A stretch of DNA of 64,000 nucleotides from contig CAUJNA010000491.1 of the NCBI GenBank assembly GCA_963377175.1, forward strand, positions 397,572-461,571, in the 5' to 3' direction. Position 1 is the first letter of the stretch, and every line of letters starts with the position of its first letter. Under the pieces are notes generated by a model. It searched no databases, was not told where the DNA came from, and was given only the letters and a program-made list of their open reading frames with translations. The stretch is from Effrenium voratum. Taxonomy: Eukaryota; Sar; Dinophyceae; Suessiales; Symbiodiniaceae. Made by a program: the position numbers and the translations under genes. Positions 21,325-31,757 of the stretch are shown in pieces.

Positions 21325-22619
21325 GGTGTGTTCAAGGCTTTGATTGGATGCCTTCAGAAATTGGTATTGTGTGCTATGTGCAGATTACTTGTTTGGGCAC
21401 AATGCACAGTCCAACCAACATTCAATGAGACAACAGGATTGCTTCCACTTCCAGCATCCACCTTCTTACGCAATCTCTTCGCTGCATTGGGCTTGCTGAT
21501 GAGAGACGAACGCCACTCGGCAGCGCAAGCTGAGGTTAGATGACATGGGATGGAAGACTGCCAGTTCACCCAACCAGCAGATCAGCATGAAGAACAATTT
21601 GCGGAACTGGTTCTTCGAGCGGCTTGGCTCATTGAGAGCCAGAGAGAGAAAGAGAGGGAAAGAGAGAAGAGGGGACAAAGGAGACGGATGCAGGAGGATC
21701 ATGAATTTCCCATATCGCAGCCAAGCTGCTTCAAGTGGGCTGATGTTGATTGAAAAGGTGCTATTCATCAGAGTCAATGGGCAGCTACCAAGTGACTTCT
21801 GATCAATCAGTTGGCTGGAGGCACGTGCCTCTCCTTGTGGCTTCAGGCAGCCGAAAGCTGAGGTTGCTTTTGCCGGCAGCACAAGACTATGCCCAGGCAA
21901 GGCAAGAGTTCCTGGAGGCGGATGCGGGCCAGTGATGCAGTGCTATAGCAGGCAACGATAGGTGACACGCGGCCCAAGCACTTGAACAGCTGGCTCTTGG
22001 ATTGGTTTGAACCATTCTTCAGACAGGAGACAGGGACAACGTGCCGCGTTTTGCTCATCATCTAAAAGTACTCCATGGATAGCGACCATTCCGTTCGTCG
22101 CATTTCCAAAAGTCTTAGCAATTCAGTTTGAAGTTGCGCAAAAGGAGTGAGCAATCTCTGTCCCTGTCATCTCTTCCCCTTTCCCCGCGCTGTGCAGCGA
22201 GAGAAGAGTAGGCGGGAAAGAGATGAATGAGAAAGCGAAGAGCGGGCTAGAAAAAACGCCCATCCCTTTCATCGCTCTTGCCAGCAGGCTCATCCCTTCA
22301 CTCACGGACAAAGATGGGACAGAGGGAAATGAGAGGCGGGAAAAGGGACCCATCTTCTCTCACATTCGCTCAAATCGTACCCTTGCCCTCGGCTCTTCCA
22401 CGGCTGCCCAGCCTTCCCTTCCCTTTCATCACTTTGGTTTCCCCTTCATTCGGCTAGGTCACACCCTGTGTCTCGGGCACTCAATTTTCTGTCCCCGCGA
22501 GGACATCTGCGGCACAAATGCACTCAAATTGTGTGAACTGTGCACCTCCATTGTCTTGCCACACTTGCACTGTTGTCCTGACGATCATCAAGTCTTCCCC
22601 AGAATCTGATGTCTCATGT
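21325..22619. other. No gene recognised
   Basis: Contains a GA-rich run (21630-21690) and pyrimidine-rich sequence toward 22200-22500. Open frames have no recognisable feature. Confidence 0.35.
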
Positions 22620-23045
<426 letters not shown>

Positions 23046-23540
23046 ACATAGTCACTTTGCAACTTGAACATCAAGCAAACCCCTCGTTTGACAGCTTAGC
23101 GGTGGTTGGATTTGTTTCACTCAAAGCGCACATATTGCCTGGCACTTTAGATTGTTCTACGGGCCCATCAGGGAGCCACGAACACAAAGCAATGAACGCA
23201 CGCGAGTCAGAGATTAGCTTTTGCGTCGTATTGAACATAGTTTGCATCAAGGGATTGACACAAGTGATCAACGAGCCGCGCTGGCTTGGCAGGCCCGCAT
23301 TGGTGCTGCAAAGCCTGACAGAGCTGAAATTAAGCAGGCCGAACTGGGTTGGAGCCTGGCGTGGTGTTGCAAGAGTTCGCAGTCAGGTGACAGGGCGCTG
23401 ACTGCAATGCTATCTCAGAATTTGGACTAGCATTGCCTGCAGGATCTTGAGAAGCTTCCTGAGGAAGTCCCTGTTGATGAGGAAGCAGAGATCGAGGACT
23501 CTCAGGACTGAATCTCTCAGGTTTGTGGTTGTGCATTAGT
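23046..23540. other. No gene recognised
   Basis: Unique sequence between the array and the next exon candidates. Confidence 0.35.
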
Positions 23541-23548
23541 GTCGGAAC

Positions 23549-23900
23549 TGGCAAAGCTCTTCTGATGAATGGGAGGCACAGCAAGCAGTGACCGCCCACA
23601 CGACCATCCACCATTTGCAAGCCACTGGTTGATTGTCCAGCGAATCGAGTCGCATTAACATTTGGGTGTGGCTCAAAATTAACAGGTGGGGTACCCAGGT
23701 TTTGGTCCATGTGTCCACTTGCCAGGCTTCCATTTTGGGTACCGTTTTGTTGGAACCACAGCCATATAATTGATGCTAGACAGCTGATTGACACCATGCG
23801 CAACGCCTTGCTCGCCGTGGGCCCAATGGGGCAAAGCCCTGGACACATTCACAGCCAAAGTGGCACATCCAGTCGAGGCAGCAATGCACACGGGTTGAGA
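23549..23900 (+). CDS. Two weak exon candidates either side of a family B element
   Basis: Upstream, a frame reads SSDEWEAQQAVTAHTTIHH and ends in TGA near 23628. Downstream (about 23780-23900) one frame reads QLIDTMRNALLAVGPMG and another QWGKALDTFTAKVAHPVEAA. Exact removal of the intervening element does not join these frames. They may be separate exons around an intron or chance frames. Confidence 0.2.
23664..23763 (+). mobile_element. Inverted-repeat element, family B
   Basis: Begins GGGTGTGGCTCAAAATT and ends GGAACCACAGCC, with CAGGTTTTGGTCCATG, CCACTTGCCAGG and CCATTTTGGGTACC inside. Flanks ATTT and ATAT share only partial identity. Confidence 0.75.
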
Positions 23901-24061
23901 ACATGCCGTCAGCAAGGGCTATGCCGCAGCATGATGTTTGTTTTTCTCAGCTCAGGCTGAAAGGCATTGCTTTTTATGCTGGCAGAGAAGAGACTAATTG
24001 CGCTGGAGTAGAAGCGGTGGTTAGTCTACTTTGTTTGGTGTGCGTTCTGATGTCACACGCA

Positions 24062-24678
24062 TGTGTGTGTGTGTGTGTGTGTGTGTTTGTGTGTTTGTGT
24101 GTTTGTGTGTTTGTGTGTTTGTGTGTTTGTGTGTTTGTGTGTTTGTGTGTTTGTGTGTTTGTGCGTTTGTGCGTTTGTGCGTTTGTGCGTTTGTGCGTTT
24201 GTGCGTTTTGTGTTTGTGCGTTTTGCGCGTTTGTGCGTTTGTGTTTGTGCGTTTGTGCGTTGTGTGTTTGTGCGTTTGTGCGTTTGTGCGTTGTGCGTTT
24301 GTGCGTTTGTGTGTTTGTGCGTTTGTGTGTTTGTGTGTTTGTGTGTTTGTGTGTTTGTGTGTTTGTGTGTTTGTGTGTTTGTGTGTTTGTGTGTTTGTTG
24401 TTTGTGTGTTTGTGTGTTTGTGTGTGTTTGTGTGCGCGTGCGCGTTGCTTGTGTTGTGTGCGCGTTTGTTTGTGCGTTTGCGTTTGTGCGTTTGTTTGTG
24501 CTGTGCGCGTTGCGCTTGCGTTTGTGCGTGCGTTTGTGTGTGCGTTTGTGTGCTTTTGTGCTGGTGTTTTGTGTGCGTTTGTGTGTTTGTGCGCGTGCTG
24601 TGCTGTTTGTGCGTTTGTGTGTTGCGTGTGTGTGTGTTTGTTTGTGTGTTTGTGTGTTTGTGTGTGTGTGTTGTGTTG

Positions 24679-24723
<45 letters not shown>

Positions 24724-24728
24724 TGTGC
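24062..24728. repeat. 667-bp GT-rich array, adenine-free on the + strand
   Basis: Built from GTGTGTTT and GTGCGTTT octamers, flanked by pure GT runs. From 24062 to 24728 not a single A occurs on the + strand. Octamer variants cluster (GTGTGTTT at the ends, GTGCGTTT in the middle), suggesting local homogenisation. The very long Val/Cys/Leu/Phe and His/Thr/Asn frames are artefacts. Confidence 0.95.
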
Positions 24729-24971
24729 AAAATACAATTGCTGCTCTCAGTGGTTGTCGTTGACCTTCGAGCATGACAAGATACGCGTACAGCATGAAAT
24801 TACTTGCAGATACATATGGAGGTCAATATCACAATGCTGCTTTGTGTCTTGCTCATTTCAGTCAGCACACAGTTCTTCAGCTTCATTGTGAACACATGTT
24901 GAGCCCGCATGTCATTCATCAGTATGTTTGTTGGAGAATCAGTTGCATCAGTAGGATTCAGCTTGACTCCA

Positions 24972-25087
24972 GCAGGGCTCCTGAAAAGATACATGTTGCA
25001 ACCATTTGAAACATGCTGCTTTTTCAACACCAAGAAAAGAAGAAGTTGGAAACCACCATGTACAAGTTGCAATGTTCAGGTGTACGG
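24972..25087 (+). repeat. Dispersed repeat R3, copy 2
   Basis: Partner of 5107-5225. It ends 12 bases before the acceptor of the exon at 25100. Confidence 0.7.
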
Positions 25088-25099
25088 ATCCCTGTCCAG

Positions 25100-26331
25100 G
25101 AACTCCAGGAAGTCCAGGAACTGCAGGAAGTCCAGGAAGTCCAGGAAGTCCAGGAGGCCCCGGAGCTCGGGGAGCCTGAGATTACGGAGCAAGAGCGCAG
25201 CGAGCTGTACGCCCACACCTTTGTGGTCCTCAAAGGCACCGAGAGTAGGAGTCGACCACCGTCTATTTGCGGGTGGGCGTGTGGCTTTTTGCGACTGCCC
25301 AAGGTCGCAATGAGTTCAGGTGGCTGCGAAAGTGGCATCTCTTGTCCATTGACTATGTTTCAGCCAAGCGTTGAATGAGCCATCCTCCAAACAGCATGTG
25401 CGTCTCGTGTTTGATTTCACTCCCAGCGGTTGAGCGCACATCTCCAGGCGAGAACCTGTTGTGCCAGCTGATGGAGCCTGAGGCAAGGGCAGTGCACACC
25501 AGAATGTAATCAAGTATAGCTTGGTGTTTGCCTACAGCGGACTTCCGGGAAAATAGAAAGCATGTGCAAGAATCACTCGATCAAGCTGCCCAGTTTGTAG
25601 AAATTTAGAGTGTGTTTTGTGCACCAGCCAGTTTTGAAGGCGGAAAAGCGGACGCCTAGCGTTTTCGGCGCCCACATGGTCCGCTAACTTTGAGACAAGC
25701 CCAGTTTTGAAAGGGAGTGTTTTGGGCTTCGCAGGTGCTATGCCTCATGCCTGAGATGAGCAACATCTTCCGCCAGCTTTTTGAGGCACGGCGACATGAA
25801 AATGCAGGCAGCTACCAAACGCGTGCTAAGCATCAACCACTGCAGCCTCGAGCCGATGCGCTGTGGATATGGCTGTGGGTCAAAAAACAGGGTAACCCCA
25901 AAATGGCTTGCCCGAAGTGGAAACATGGACCAAAACCTGCGGTCCCCTGCTGAGTTTGTGTGCAGCCAAAAGCTGGTTGCAGCTGTTTGGGACGGATCCT
26001 GGGCCATTGAATGCGGATCTCGATGGGTAAGCTGCACTCAGCTAGATTCATGTCTCAAAATTCCGCTTCCTTATTTTTGAGTAGAGGTTCAGTTGGCAGC
26101 TCTTTTCATTTGTTTCCCTTGCAGTTGATCCGTTCGCTTTGCTTTGATTCTTGTGTGTCCGATGGAGCCTTTTCCTTCTTGCTCAACCCTCAGGCGCACA
26201 TTTGTTTGTTTCCTTGTTGTAAGCGCCTGTGGCCATCATTAGCAGGACAGCTGCATGTCCTGCGTGTGCCCAACACCTGGATATTGGCCGTAGGTGTGAA
26301 TTCAGAGCTTGTGCGCCTTTGCAACTCGTAA
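25100..26331 (+). CDS. Unassigned gene with VQE repeats
   Basis: Exon 1 starts at 25100 after CTGTCCAG. Four nearly identical 9-bp units encode a VQE repeat, followed by APELGEPEITEQERSELYAH and TFVVLKGTE. Exon 2 starts at 25735 after TTCGCAG and reads VLCLMPEMSNIFRQLFEAR then HQPLQPRADALW to 25870. A family B element (25871-25967) follows. Removing it plus four bases continues as ICWLQLFGTDPGPLNADLDG to 26026, before a GTAAGC donor. A last exon after GCAG at 26242-26245 ends at or near 26331; two frames are open there and the phase-consistent one reads TAACPACAQHLDIGRRCEF. The repeat exon is predicted helical. No family was recognised. Confidence 0.45.
25871..25967 (-). mobile_element. Inverted-repeat element, family B, reversed
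   Basis: Runs from GGCTGTGGGTCAAAAAACAG to GTGTGCAGCC and carries the B landmarks in reverse (CCAAAATGGCTTGCC, GGAAACATGGACCAAAACC). Flanks are ATAT and AAAA, so the duplication has decayed. It lies inside the exon group 25735-26026. Confidence 0.75.
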
Positions 26332-26880
26332 ATCTGTGAGTCTATAGCAAGCGACGCAATGTAACTTCTGGTGTGGCGAACTACATAGACAATCACGCGT
26401 TTGTCCTTGGGCAGTATCACTTCCACTGATTGTTGCAGAGTGTTGGGCTTACTCATGTGATCAGTATTATAAGATGTCAATATCATTGGATTGCACAGCG
26501 TGCTATACAGAAGTTGCCATCAACGGCTATGCACGGCAGCCAGTCTCAACCTCGATATCCCAAGTTTCATGCACTTGGACCCCTTCCAAATCCATTACAC
26601 TCGTTCACAAGGACTCTGTTTGCTCTCAACCCATTTCTTGCCAAAATGATGACTCACGCGTGTGCGGGCACGCTTCAAAGAGGCGGGAGCAATGGACATC
26701 CACCGATGTGCAACAGTCGCTTTGCTGTTTCGCTTGAAGCAGCGATTTGAGTTTCGGGCAACGGTTTCGGAAGTCCGTGAGGTGCCCCTCCCACATTCCT
26801 GTGTGTTTGTGGTCCATCACAACAACAGCAACCTTTGCGGGTAGTGATGTGGGGTTTGACGGCCGATCCTTGGGATTCAG
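26332..26880. other. No gene recognised
   Basis: Unique sequence up to the GATTCAG acceptor at 26874-26880. Confidence 0.35.
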
Positions 26881-28053
26881 GCATATGCTGATCTACCCAT
26901 GCCAGACGGGACAGGGGGCATGAGCCTGAAAGGCCGGGAAGCTGTCGAAGTGTGGCATGAGCGTCAGGTTGTTGGCAAGACGGTCACTGCATGCAGCAAG
27001 CACGCCATGATTCACGTGGCTGTGGGTCAAAAGCAATGGGATCCCCTTTTGGGATAGGTGGCCACCCATTTTAGTCTATTTTAGGGGATTGGGATGTTCA
27101 CTGGGGGTACGGGGTTTTGGCCCATGGCCATGTGTGACGTGTTGAAGCCATGGCCAGGGCTGCTTCGCTGCTGCTGCGACTTTGACCTTTTCCCAGACGC
27201 CCGGTACACAAATTTGCGCTCGGTGCTTCGAGGTCATGGGCTGAAATGGGAATGGCTGAGAAGTCCAATGGAGTACTCCAGTATCTTGAAGGTAGATATG
27301 TACTAAATTGCACTGTATGTTTACTATCTCCCAAGTGTAGCGTGGATTTTCAAGGACCGGGTGGACTACAAGACAATCTTGTGGATCTACAACTCTGCGG
27401 AAGGCGCGCTGGTCAGCAAGGAAGGTGTACTGCATTGGGTGCTGCGCACGTGTGCTCGCTTTGAGCAGGTTCCATATTTTGTCCTTCCAAACTGGGTGCG
27501 GTAGACCACCGAACCAAGGACCACCCTGCCATTCTAGGCCTTTTTTGAACTGGCTCGCTTTGAGCTGTCCACTCCGCGCTCCTAAGCAGTCAGCACTGAT
27601 GTTCGGTAGGTTTCGCAGATCTGATGCTACATCTTGCAGGCTCTCATGTGAGGCGTTCTACTTTACATGGTGCATGCGGAGGCAATGCATCGCGAGGTTG
27701 CGTCAGCTGACCATAGCTTGAACGCATTGAATCCAGCAGTGCTCAGGCTGCAAGGAGCTCGGCCCCCTGCCGGAAGAGCCCAAAAAGCTGCTCGGACGAA
27801 TTCACCACATGGCTGTGGCTCAAAAGTAGGGTGTTCCCAAAATGGCTTGCCCTGGAATTTGGAAACATGGACTTGGCTTACTACAATCTGCGGTCCATAT
27901 CCTGGCTTAATTTGGACCCACACCCACATCCATCCCCCAGCCCAGAGGATCAGCAGCCTGTCCCTAGCCTTCAGTGGTGCATTCGGCAAACTGCGGGTTT
28001 CAGAGACTCGCACTGTTGTCAGTACAAAGATAAAAGCTACACAAATGCGATAG
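26881..28053 (+). CDS. Unassigned multi-exon gene
   Basis: Candidate exons are as follows. 26881-27015 (after GATTCAG) reads AYADLPMPDGTGGMSLKGRE, AVEVWHERQVVGKTV and SKHAMIH. 27148-27291 reads PWPGLLR, FDLFPDARYTNLRSVLRGHG and WEWLRSPMEYSSILK, before GTAGAT. 27339-27464 reads WIFKDRVDYKTILWIYNSAE and SKEGVLHWVLRTCARFEQ, before GTTCCA. 27737-27810 joins 27930-28053 as LGPLPEEPKKLLGRIHH then IHPPAQRISSLSLAFSGAFG and TVVSTKIKATQMR, ending in TAG. The first intron fits GT-AG around a family A element. The last junction requires exact removal of a reversed family B element. One middle phase was not resolved. No domain was recognised. Composition is consistently protein-like. Confidence 0.5.
27018..27129 (+). 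mobile_element. Inverted-repeat element, family A
   Basis: GGCTGTGGGTCAAAAGC to TTTTGGCCCATGGCC. Flanks ACGT and ATGT form an imperfect ANNT duplication. It falls in a GT-AG intron (27016-27147): the donor GTGGCTG overlaps the element start and the acceptor is GTTGAAG downstream. Confidence 0.8.
27811..27925 (-). mobile_element. Inverted-repeat element, family B, reversed
   Basis: GGCTGTGGCTCAAAAG to GGACCCACACCC with a perfect ACAT duplication (27807-27810 and 27926-27929). B landmarks appear in reverse (CCAAAATGGCTTGCC, GGAAACATGGAC). Neither edge offers GT, GC or GA with AG at the positions that keep the reading frame. Confidence 0.8.
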
Positions 28054-28600
28054 ATTTGAAAGTTAGGAAAGATGAACCGAGAGCGCAGTTTTGTGGATGA
28101 GTCCCATTTGAAGGCAGCACATTCGGCGAGATACCGAAGCCTGTTAACGGACAACGAGCACTGGCAATGAGCAGCGAGCAAGCAAATAAGCCAATGTTTG
28201 CAAGATCCTGACCTTGCCAGTATTGTTGATCACATATAGCTAGTTTTTCTACAAAGCCGACACCACACTGTGCTAGCTCAAGCGCACGCTGGATGTCACT
28301 GGATTTGGATAGCAGAACACAGCGGACTATTGGAAGCGAAGGTGCGCTCATAGCTCCATGCGGAAGATTCCAAGTTAGCCACAAGGATGTCTGAATCTCA
28401 ATTTGTGTCTGACATAGTGTTGCAGACGGGTTCTCACTGTCCAAAGCCATGGTAAGCCACTTCAAAACTGCCAAGGTTTGAAACGAACAAATCACAAAGA
28501 AAGAGGGGTTGCATTCAACTCGAATAAGCGCCCTATAGGGAGATGCTCTCTGGGTCTGTGTACTGCCTGAACAGGAACGCTTCACTCGTGTTCTGATCAA
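28037..28600 (-). CDS. Unassigned long - strand open frame
   Basis: A 187-codon - frame has protein-like composition, for example LAVLKWLTMALDSENPSATL, MSAPSLPIVRCVLLSKSSDI and QRALELAQCGVGFVEKLAI. It has no ATG start (the first codon is TTG) and abuts another long - frame at 28597-29091. It could be exons of one - gene or a decayed mobile element. No domain was recognised. Confidence 0.3.
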   Translation of the reverse strand: MIRTRVKRSCSGSTQTQRASPYRALIRVECNPSFFVICSFQTLAVLKWLTMALDSENPSATLCQTQIEIQTSLWLTWNLPHGAMSAPSLPIVRCVLLSKSSDIQRALELAQCGVGFVEKLAICDQQYWQGQDLANIGLFACSLLIASARCPLTGFGISPNVLPSNGTHPQNCALGSSFLTFKSIAFV

Positions 28601-29091
28601 TGGGTCTGATGCTTATGTGCCTGCATGGTGTTGCTTATAAAGAAATGTTGCTCTCGTGTAGTGTCCAAAAAATCTACACTTGCAGGCCAGGCGTGCATCT
28701 CGTTCACCGAACAAGCCATGGCGAAGGGATGCATGGTGCCACCAAAATACCTATTCCGATCTGAATTCATCGGTTGTTGCATGTATATCCTGCAAGCAAT
28801 CCGCGGGAATGTTGGGTGAGTGGCCAAAAAGGCACCACTGGGCAGCTTTACAACATCATTGGACTGAGGCCACCAGTCAAGAAAGGTCGCACTCGCACCT
28901 GGAGTGGAAGCACACAGGGCGATCGAACAAAGAGCAGGCTTGGGCCAGACTTGACTTACCAGCTTGGAGACAAGCAGACGTTTACTCTGTCGTTGCCTCC
29001 AAGCCTTGGCTTGCGGTTTGCACTTGCCAGGATGAAGAAAGCAAAGTCTGGAGCCAATAAAGGAGACACATCTACATGCATCCTCTACCAT
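28597..29091 (-). CDS. Unassigned long - strand open frame, competing with a + frame
   Basis: A 164-codon - frame includes DVVKLPSGAFLATHPTFPRI and FGGTMHPFAMACSVNEMHAW. An overlapping + frame (28774-29208) reads TRTWSGSTQGDRTKSRLGPD and QTFTLSLPPSLGLRFALARM, also plausible. Only one strand is likely to be coding. I cannot decide from composition. Confidence 0.25.
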   Translation of the reverse strand: MVEDACRCVSFIGSRLCFLHPGKCKPQAKAWRQRQSKRLLVSKLVSQVWPKPALCSIALCASTPGASATFLDWWPQSNDVVKLPSGAFLATHPTFPRIACRIYMQQPMNSDRNRYFGGTMHPFAMACSVNEMHAWPASVDFLDTTREQHFFISNTMQAHKHQTH

Positions 29092-29224
29092 GGCAGCTCA
29101 GCCAAGATATTTCTACCTTGTAGGGGGCACTCGATCACGCTTATCGTTTTATCCCGTTTGCGATTGTTTCGAGAGGAGGCAAGGCCTTGCCATGTGGTCC
29201 AGCCCTAGGCAAATGGATCAAAGA

Positions 29225-29728
29225 TCACCTGGCATGGATGACAAAGACGGCATCGGAGATGACATCCTCGGAGCTGCTTGGTCGGAATGTGTGTCTCTGG
29301 TGGATTTCTAAACGGCGAACTGGCAGCGTGTCATTTCTCAGGGGCTGCACAAGACTACCCACCTTGTTTACCTTGCCCGTTGCCTGCGCGGGTGCATGGA
29401 TGTGTGTGAGTGTTTGGGGAGGTTTCGAACCCAGCAGATAGCAGACGATGCAATTTGTCTCCAATCCTGTCCAGCTAAGCAGGCTATTGAGCAATTGTGA
29501 GCAGGGGAAATTAGTTGCCCCCGTTCTGGTCAGCATCACATCACAGTAGAGGTTCCGTGTTGTGGAATCAACCAGGCGTCCTTTTTTGTCCAGGCTGCGG
29601 GCCATTGCGATCCTTACTGCAGCTGCAAGATGGATGGAGTGCCAGTGCAACTTCGCTGCAAAGCTGCCGTCTGCATGTCCAGAACCCAATCTGCCCACCT
29701 CCAACGGGGTGTCGAGTTTGCTGTCCAT
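29225..29728 (-). CDS. Unassigned - strand open frame with ATG start
   Basis: A 167-codon - frame starts at a true ATG (29726-29728) and reads MDSKLDTPLEVGRLGSG, RIAMARSLDKKGRLVDSTTR and DVMLTRTGATNFPCSQLLN. With the two frames downstream it makes 1.7 kb that is almost continuously open on the - strand. No family was recognised. Confidence 0.3.
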   Translation of the reverse strand: MDSKLDTPLEVGRLGSGHADGSFAAKLHWHSIHLAAAVRIAMARSLDKKGRLVDSTTRNLYCDVMLTRTGATNFPCSQLLNSLLSWTGLETNCIVCYLLGSKPPQTLTHIHAPAQATGKVNKVGSLVQPLRNDTLPVRRLEIHQRHTFRPSSSEDVISDAVFVIHAR

Positions 29729-29860
29729 GTGAGGTGCAAAGCATCCCCAGAAAAAGTCGGAAGGTCAGAAGCATCCGAAGCCGTCCAATCCCCAACTAAC
29801 GTGTCCTGTTTTTGCCAACGCCGGTGTGTCCGCAGCAACTTGTGTGCGTGCGCGCCGCAG

Positions 29861-29955
29861 GCCTCACATCCAACGAGCTGCTCGCCTACTTCGACGACGA
29901 TGGAAACGCAGCGCTCAGCTCCGAAGAGCTGAGCACTGTGACCCGCACGCATTGA
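29861..29955 (+). CDS. Terminal exon with one EF-hand-like motif
   Basis: After CGCGCCGCAG the frame reads GLTSNELLAYFDDDGNAAL then SSEELSTVTRTH and stops at TGA 29953-29955. The 12-residue loop DDDGNAALSSEE has Asp at 1 and 3, Asn at 5, Leu at 8 and Glu at 12, typical of a calcium-binding EF-hand, although position 6 is Ala instead of Gly. Flanking helices fit. Upstream exons, presumably carrying the partner hand, were not found. Confidence 0.5.
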
Positions 29956-30930
29956 GCGAAGTCGGGGAAGCCTTGTTGACGCCGCGTTTGAGGCAAAGCT
30001 GCGTGTGGAAATATTCATAGTATTTCATATATGTTTTGCGAGCCTAAATTGGATGGGTGTAAGTAAGAGAGTATGTTTTGCCACTCCCTGATTCGGGAAG
30101 AACCCTAGTGGATGCCCGTGAACGGGCAATCAATCCGCAGCTCAGGCCATCCAGTTCATGAGCTTCGAGGATCCGCCAACGCAGGACCTTTGCCTTGCTC
30201 GTTAATCTGTAAATCTGTGAACGAAACAGCAAAGCAAGTCCGGCGCGTCTCTCCACAAGCACAAGCTCACAAATTTGTTCACAAGGTGCCCCTGGCGGAA
30301 CAGCCTCGGCAAAATCTCAAGCAGGCCTTGCGCAAATGCAGCGGGCCCCCACACCACTGTTGCCGGCTCTAGATGAGGAGACATGAGATCTCCGCCACAC
30401 CGGTACAACATCGGCAGTTTGATGGTGGCATGTGCGAAGACATTGTCACTTGCTAGCTTTCGCAGGATGACATTGAGGATGTCTATCAGAAGTTGCTGCA
30501 ACCCAAGGCTGGGCGGGCGTTGACTCCAAGAGCTGCCCATGTGCCGAGTTGATATTCATCACTTGCAGGTCGACCTTAGGCAAAAATGCATTGAGTCTCC
30601 TGCAGGTTGGAGCAAATGTAGTTGTGCCGAATTACAATAGCCAGCTCAGAGAAGCTTTGCTAGTTTCTTTGAACTGTATCAAGTTGAGAGACCGCAGCTC
30701 CATGCAGGATACGAACATGTTTGCAAAGGCTTGGCAATGATTGCTTGATAAGCAGGGCGCTGTGTGCGAGAAGACATAAGACGATGGAAGAAGACGCAAT
30801 TGCCCGAGCCAAAGGAAGGGAAAGAACGTCCACAGCCAGCAGGGACATCACTTAACATAGATCCATCCTATGCACTCAAGCGCCACAACTTCCAGACCTG
30901 CGTGTTCCAACCTTTTGTCTTTGGCTAGAG
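29956..30930. other. No gene recognised
   Basis: Unique sequence; no exon with clear support. Confidence 0.35.
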
Positions 30931-31096
30931 AATCCCTCGGGTGTCACCAACCACTGGGCCTAGACTCGACGACCAGGCACAGGAGTTGGACCTGGAGACC
31001 ATTGGAATGGCCATGACCGCTGTGAGCCGCTTGCCCGACTTGCAAGCCCGGCTTAAGACACGGCCGAGCCTTCAGTACGCGCTCAGTCTGACTTAA
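30931..31096 (+). CDS. Unassigned terminal exon candidate
   Basis: The frame opens after GGCTAGAG and reads PRLDDQAQELDLETIGMAM, TAVSRLPDLQARLKTRP and SLQYALSLT, stopping at TAA 31094-31096. It is GC-rich and helix-like. A family B element begins 11 bases after the stop, presumably in the 3' untranslated region. No family was recognised. Confidence 0.4.
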
Positions 31097-31106
31097 AAGG
31101 ACAGTT

Positions 31107-31210
31107 GGGTATGGGTCAAAATAAAACCACCAGGATATGAGCCGCAGGTGTTTTAGCCCATGTTTCCATTTACCAGGATTCCATTTGGGTCATATTTTTG
31201 ACCCACAGCC
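31107..31210 (+). mobile_element. Inverted-repeat element, family B
   Basis: GGGTATGGGTCAAAATAAAA to TTTTTGACCCACAGCC with a perfect AGTT duplication (31103-31106 and 31211-31214). Confidence 0.8.
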
Positions 31211-31589
31211 AGTTTGCGTTGCTCTGAATCTTAGGCTAATATGGCGTCTGACTCTAAAAAAGGTTGGCAATCTTAGGCTGATGTGGCGAATCAGTGAGTG
31301 TTGGATCACTAAGGCAAGAAGGAGGAGCATGGCAGTGCTGCCGCCAGCGTCATGATCAAGGCCGACCAGGGATTGCTTCTCCAGGTCTCATCCACAACAT
31401 GAATTTAAAACTCGGGTGCTAATTGCCCTGGAGACATGTTCGTGCTGGCTCCTCGCATGGATGACTGGCTGTGCACCAGGGCATTGCATTCTTTCCCGCA
31501 AGCTGCTAGTTTAAGAGAGTGCAGTGGTGCCAAGTCCAATTAATGAATAGACCGGCAGAATGGCTCTTTCTGTTGCTTCCTGCTCCTGC

Positions 31590-31745
31590 CCACCTGAGCC
31601 ACAATCAAAACCGGGGTAGATGAAGGTTGGTAAGGGACAATCCCCTTGCCATAAATAGCTGCGGACATCCGCCTTCTTAATTCCTGAAGCATGGTTCTGG
31701 GCTTGGACCATTTTAGTACCGGGTTTTGAGCAAGTGACTTGCCTG
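31590..31745 (+). repeat. Dispersed repeat R5, copy 2
   Basis: Partner of 19441-19567. It leads directly into the acceptor of the exon at 31758. Confidence 0.7.
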
Positions 31746-31757
31746 CCACCGATGCAG

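Noticed and set aside
23330..23848. 172-codon - strand frame
   Set aside because: It crosses the family B element at 23664-23763 and has Pro/Ser/His-rich composition without motifs, so it is probably chance.
23903..24891. Open frames of up to 286 codons across the GT array
   Set aside because: Pure Val/Cys/Leu/Phe or His/Thr/Asn translations of the octamer repeat.
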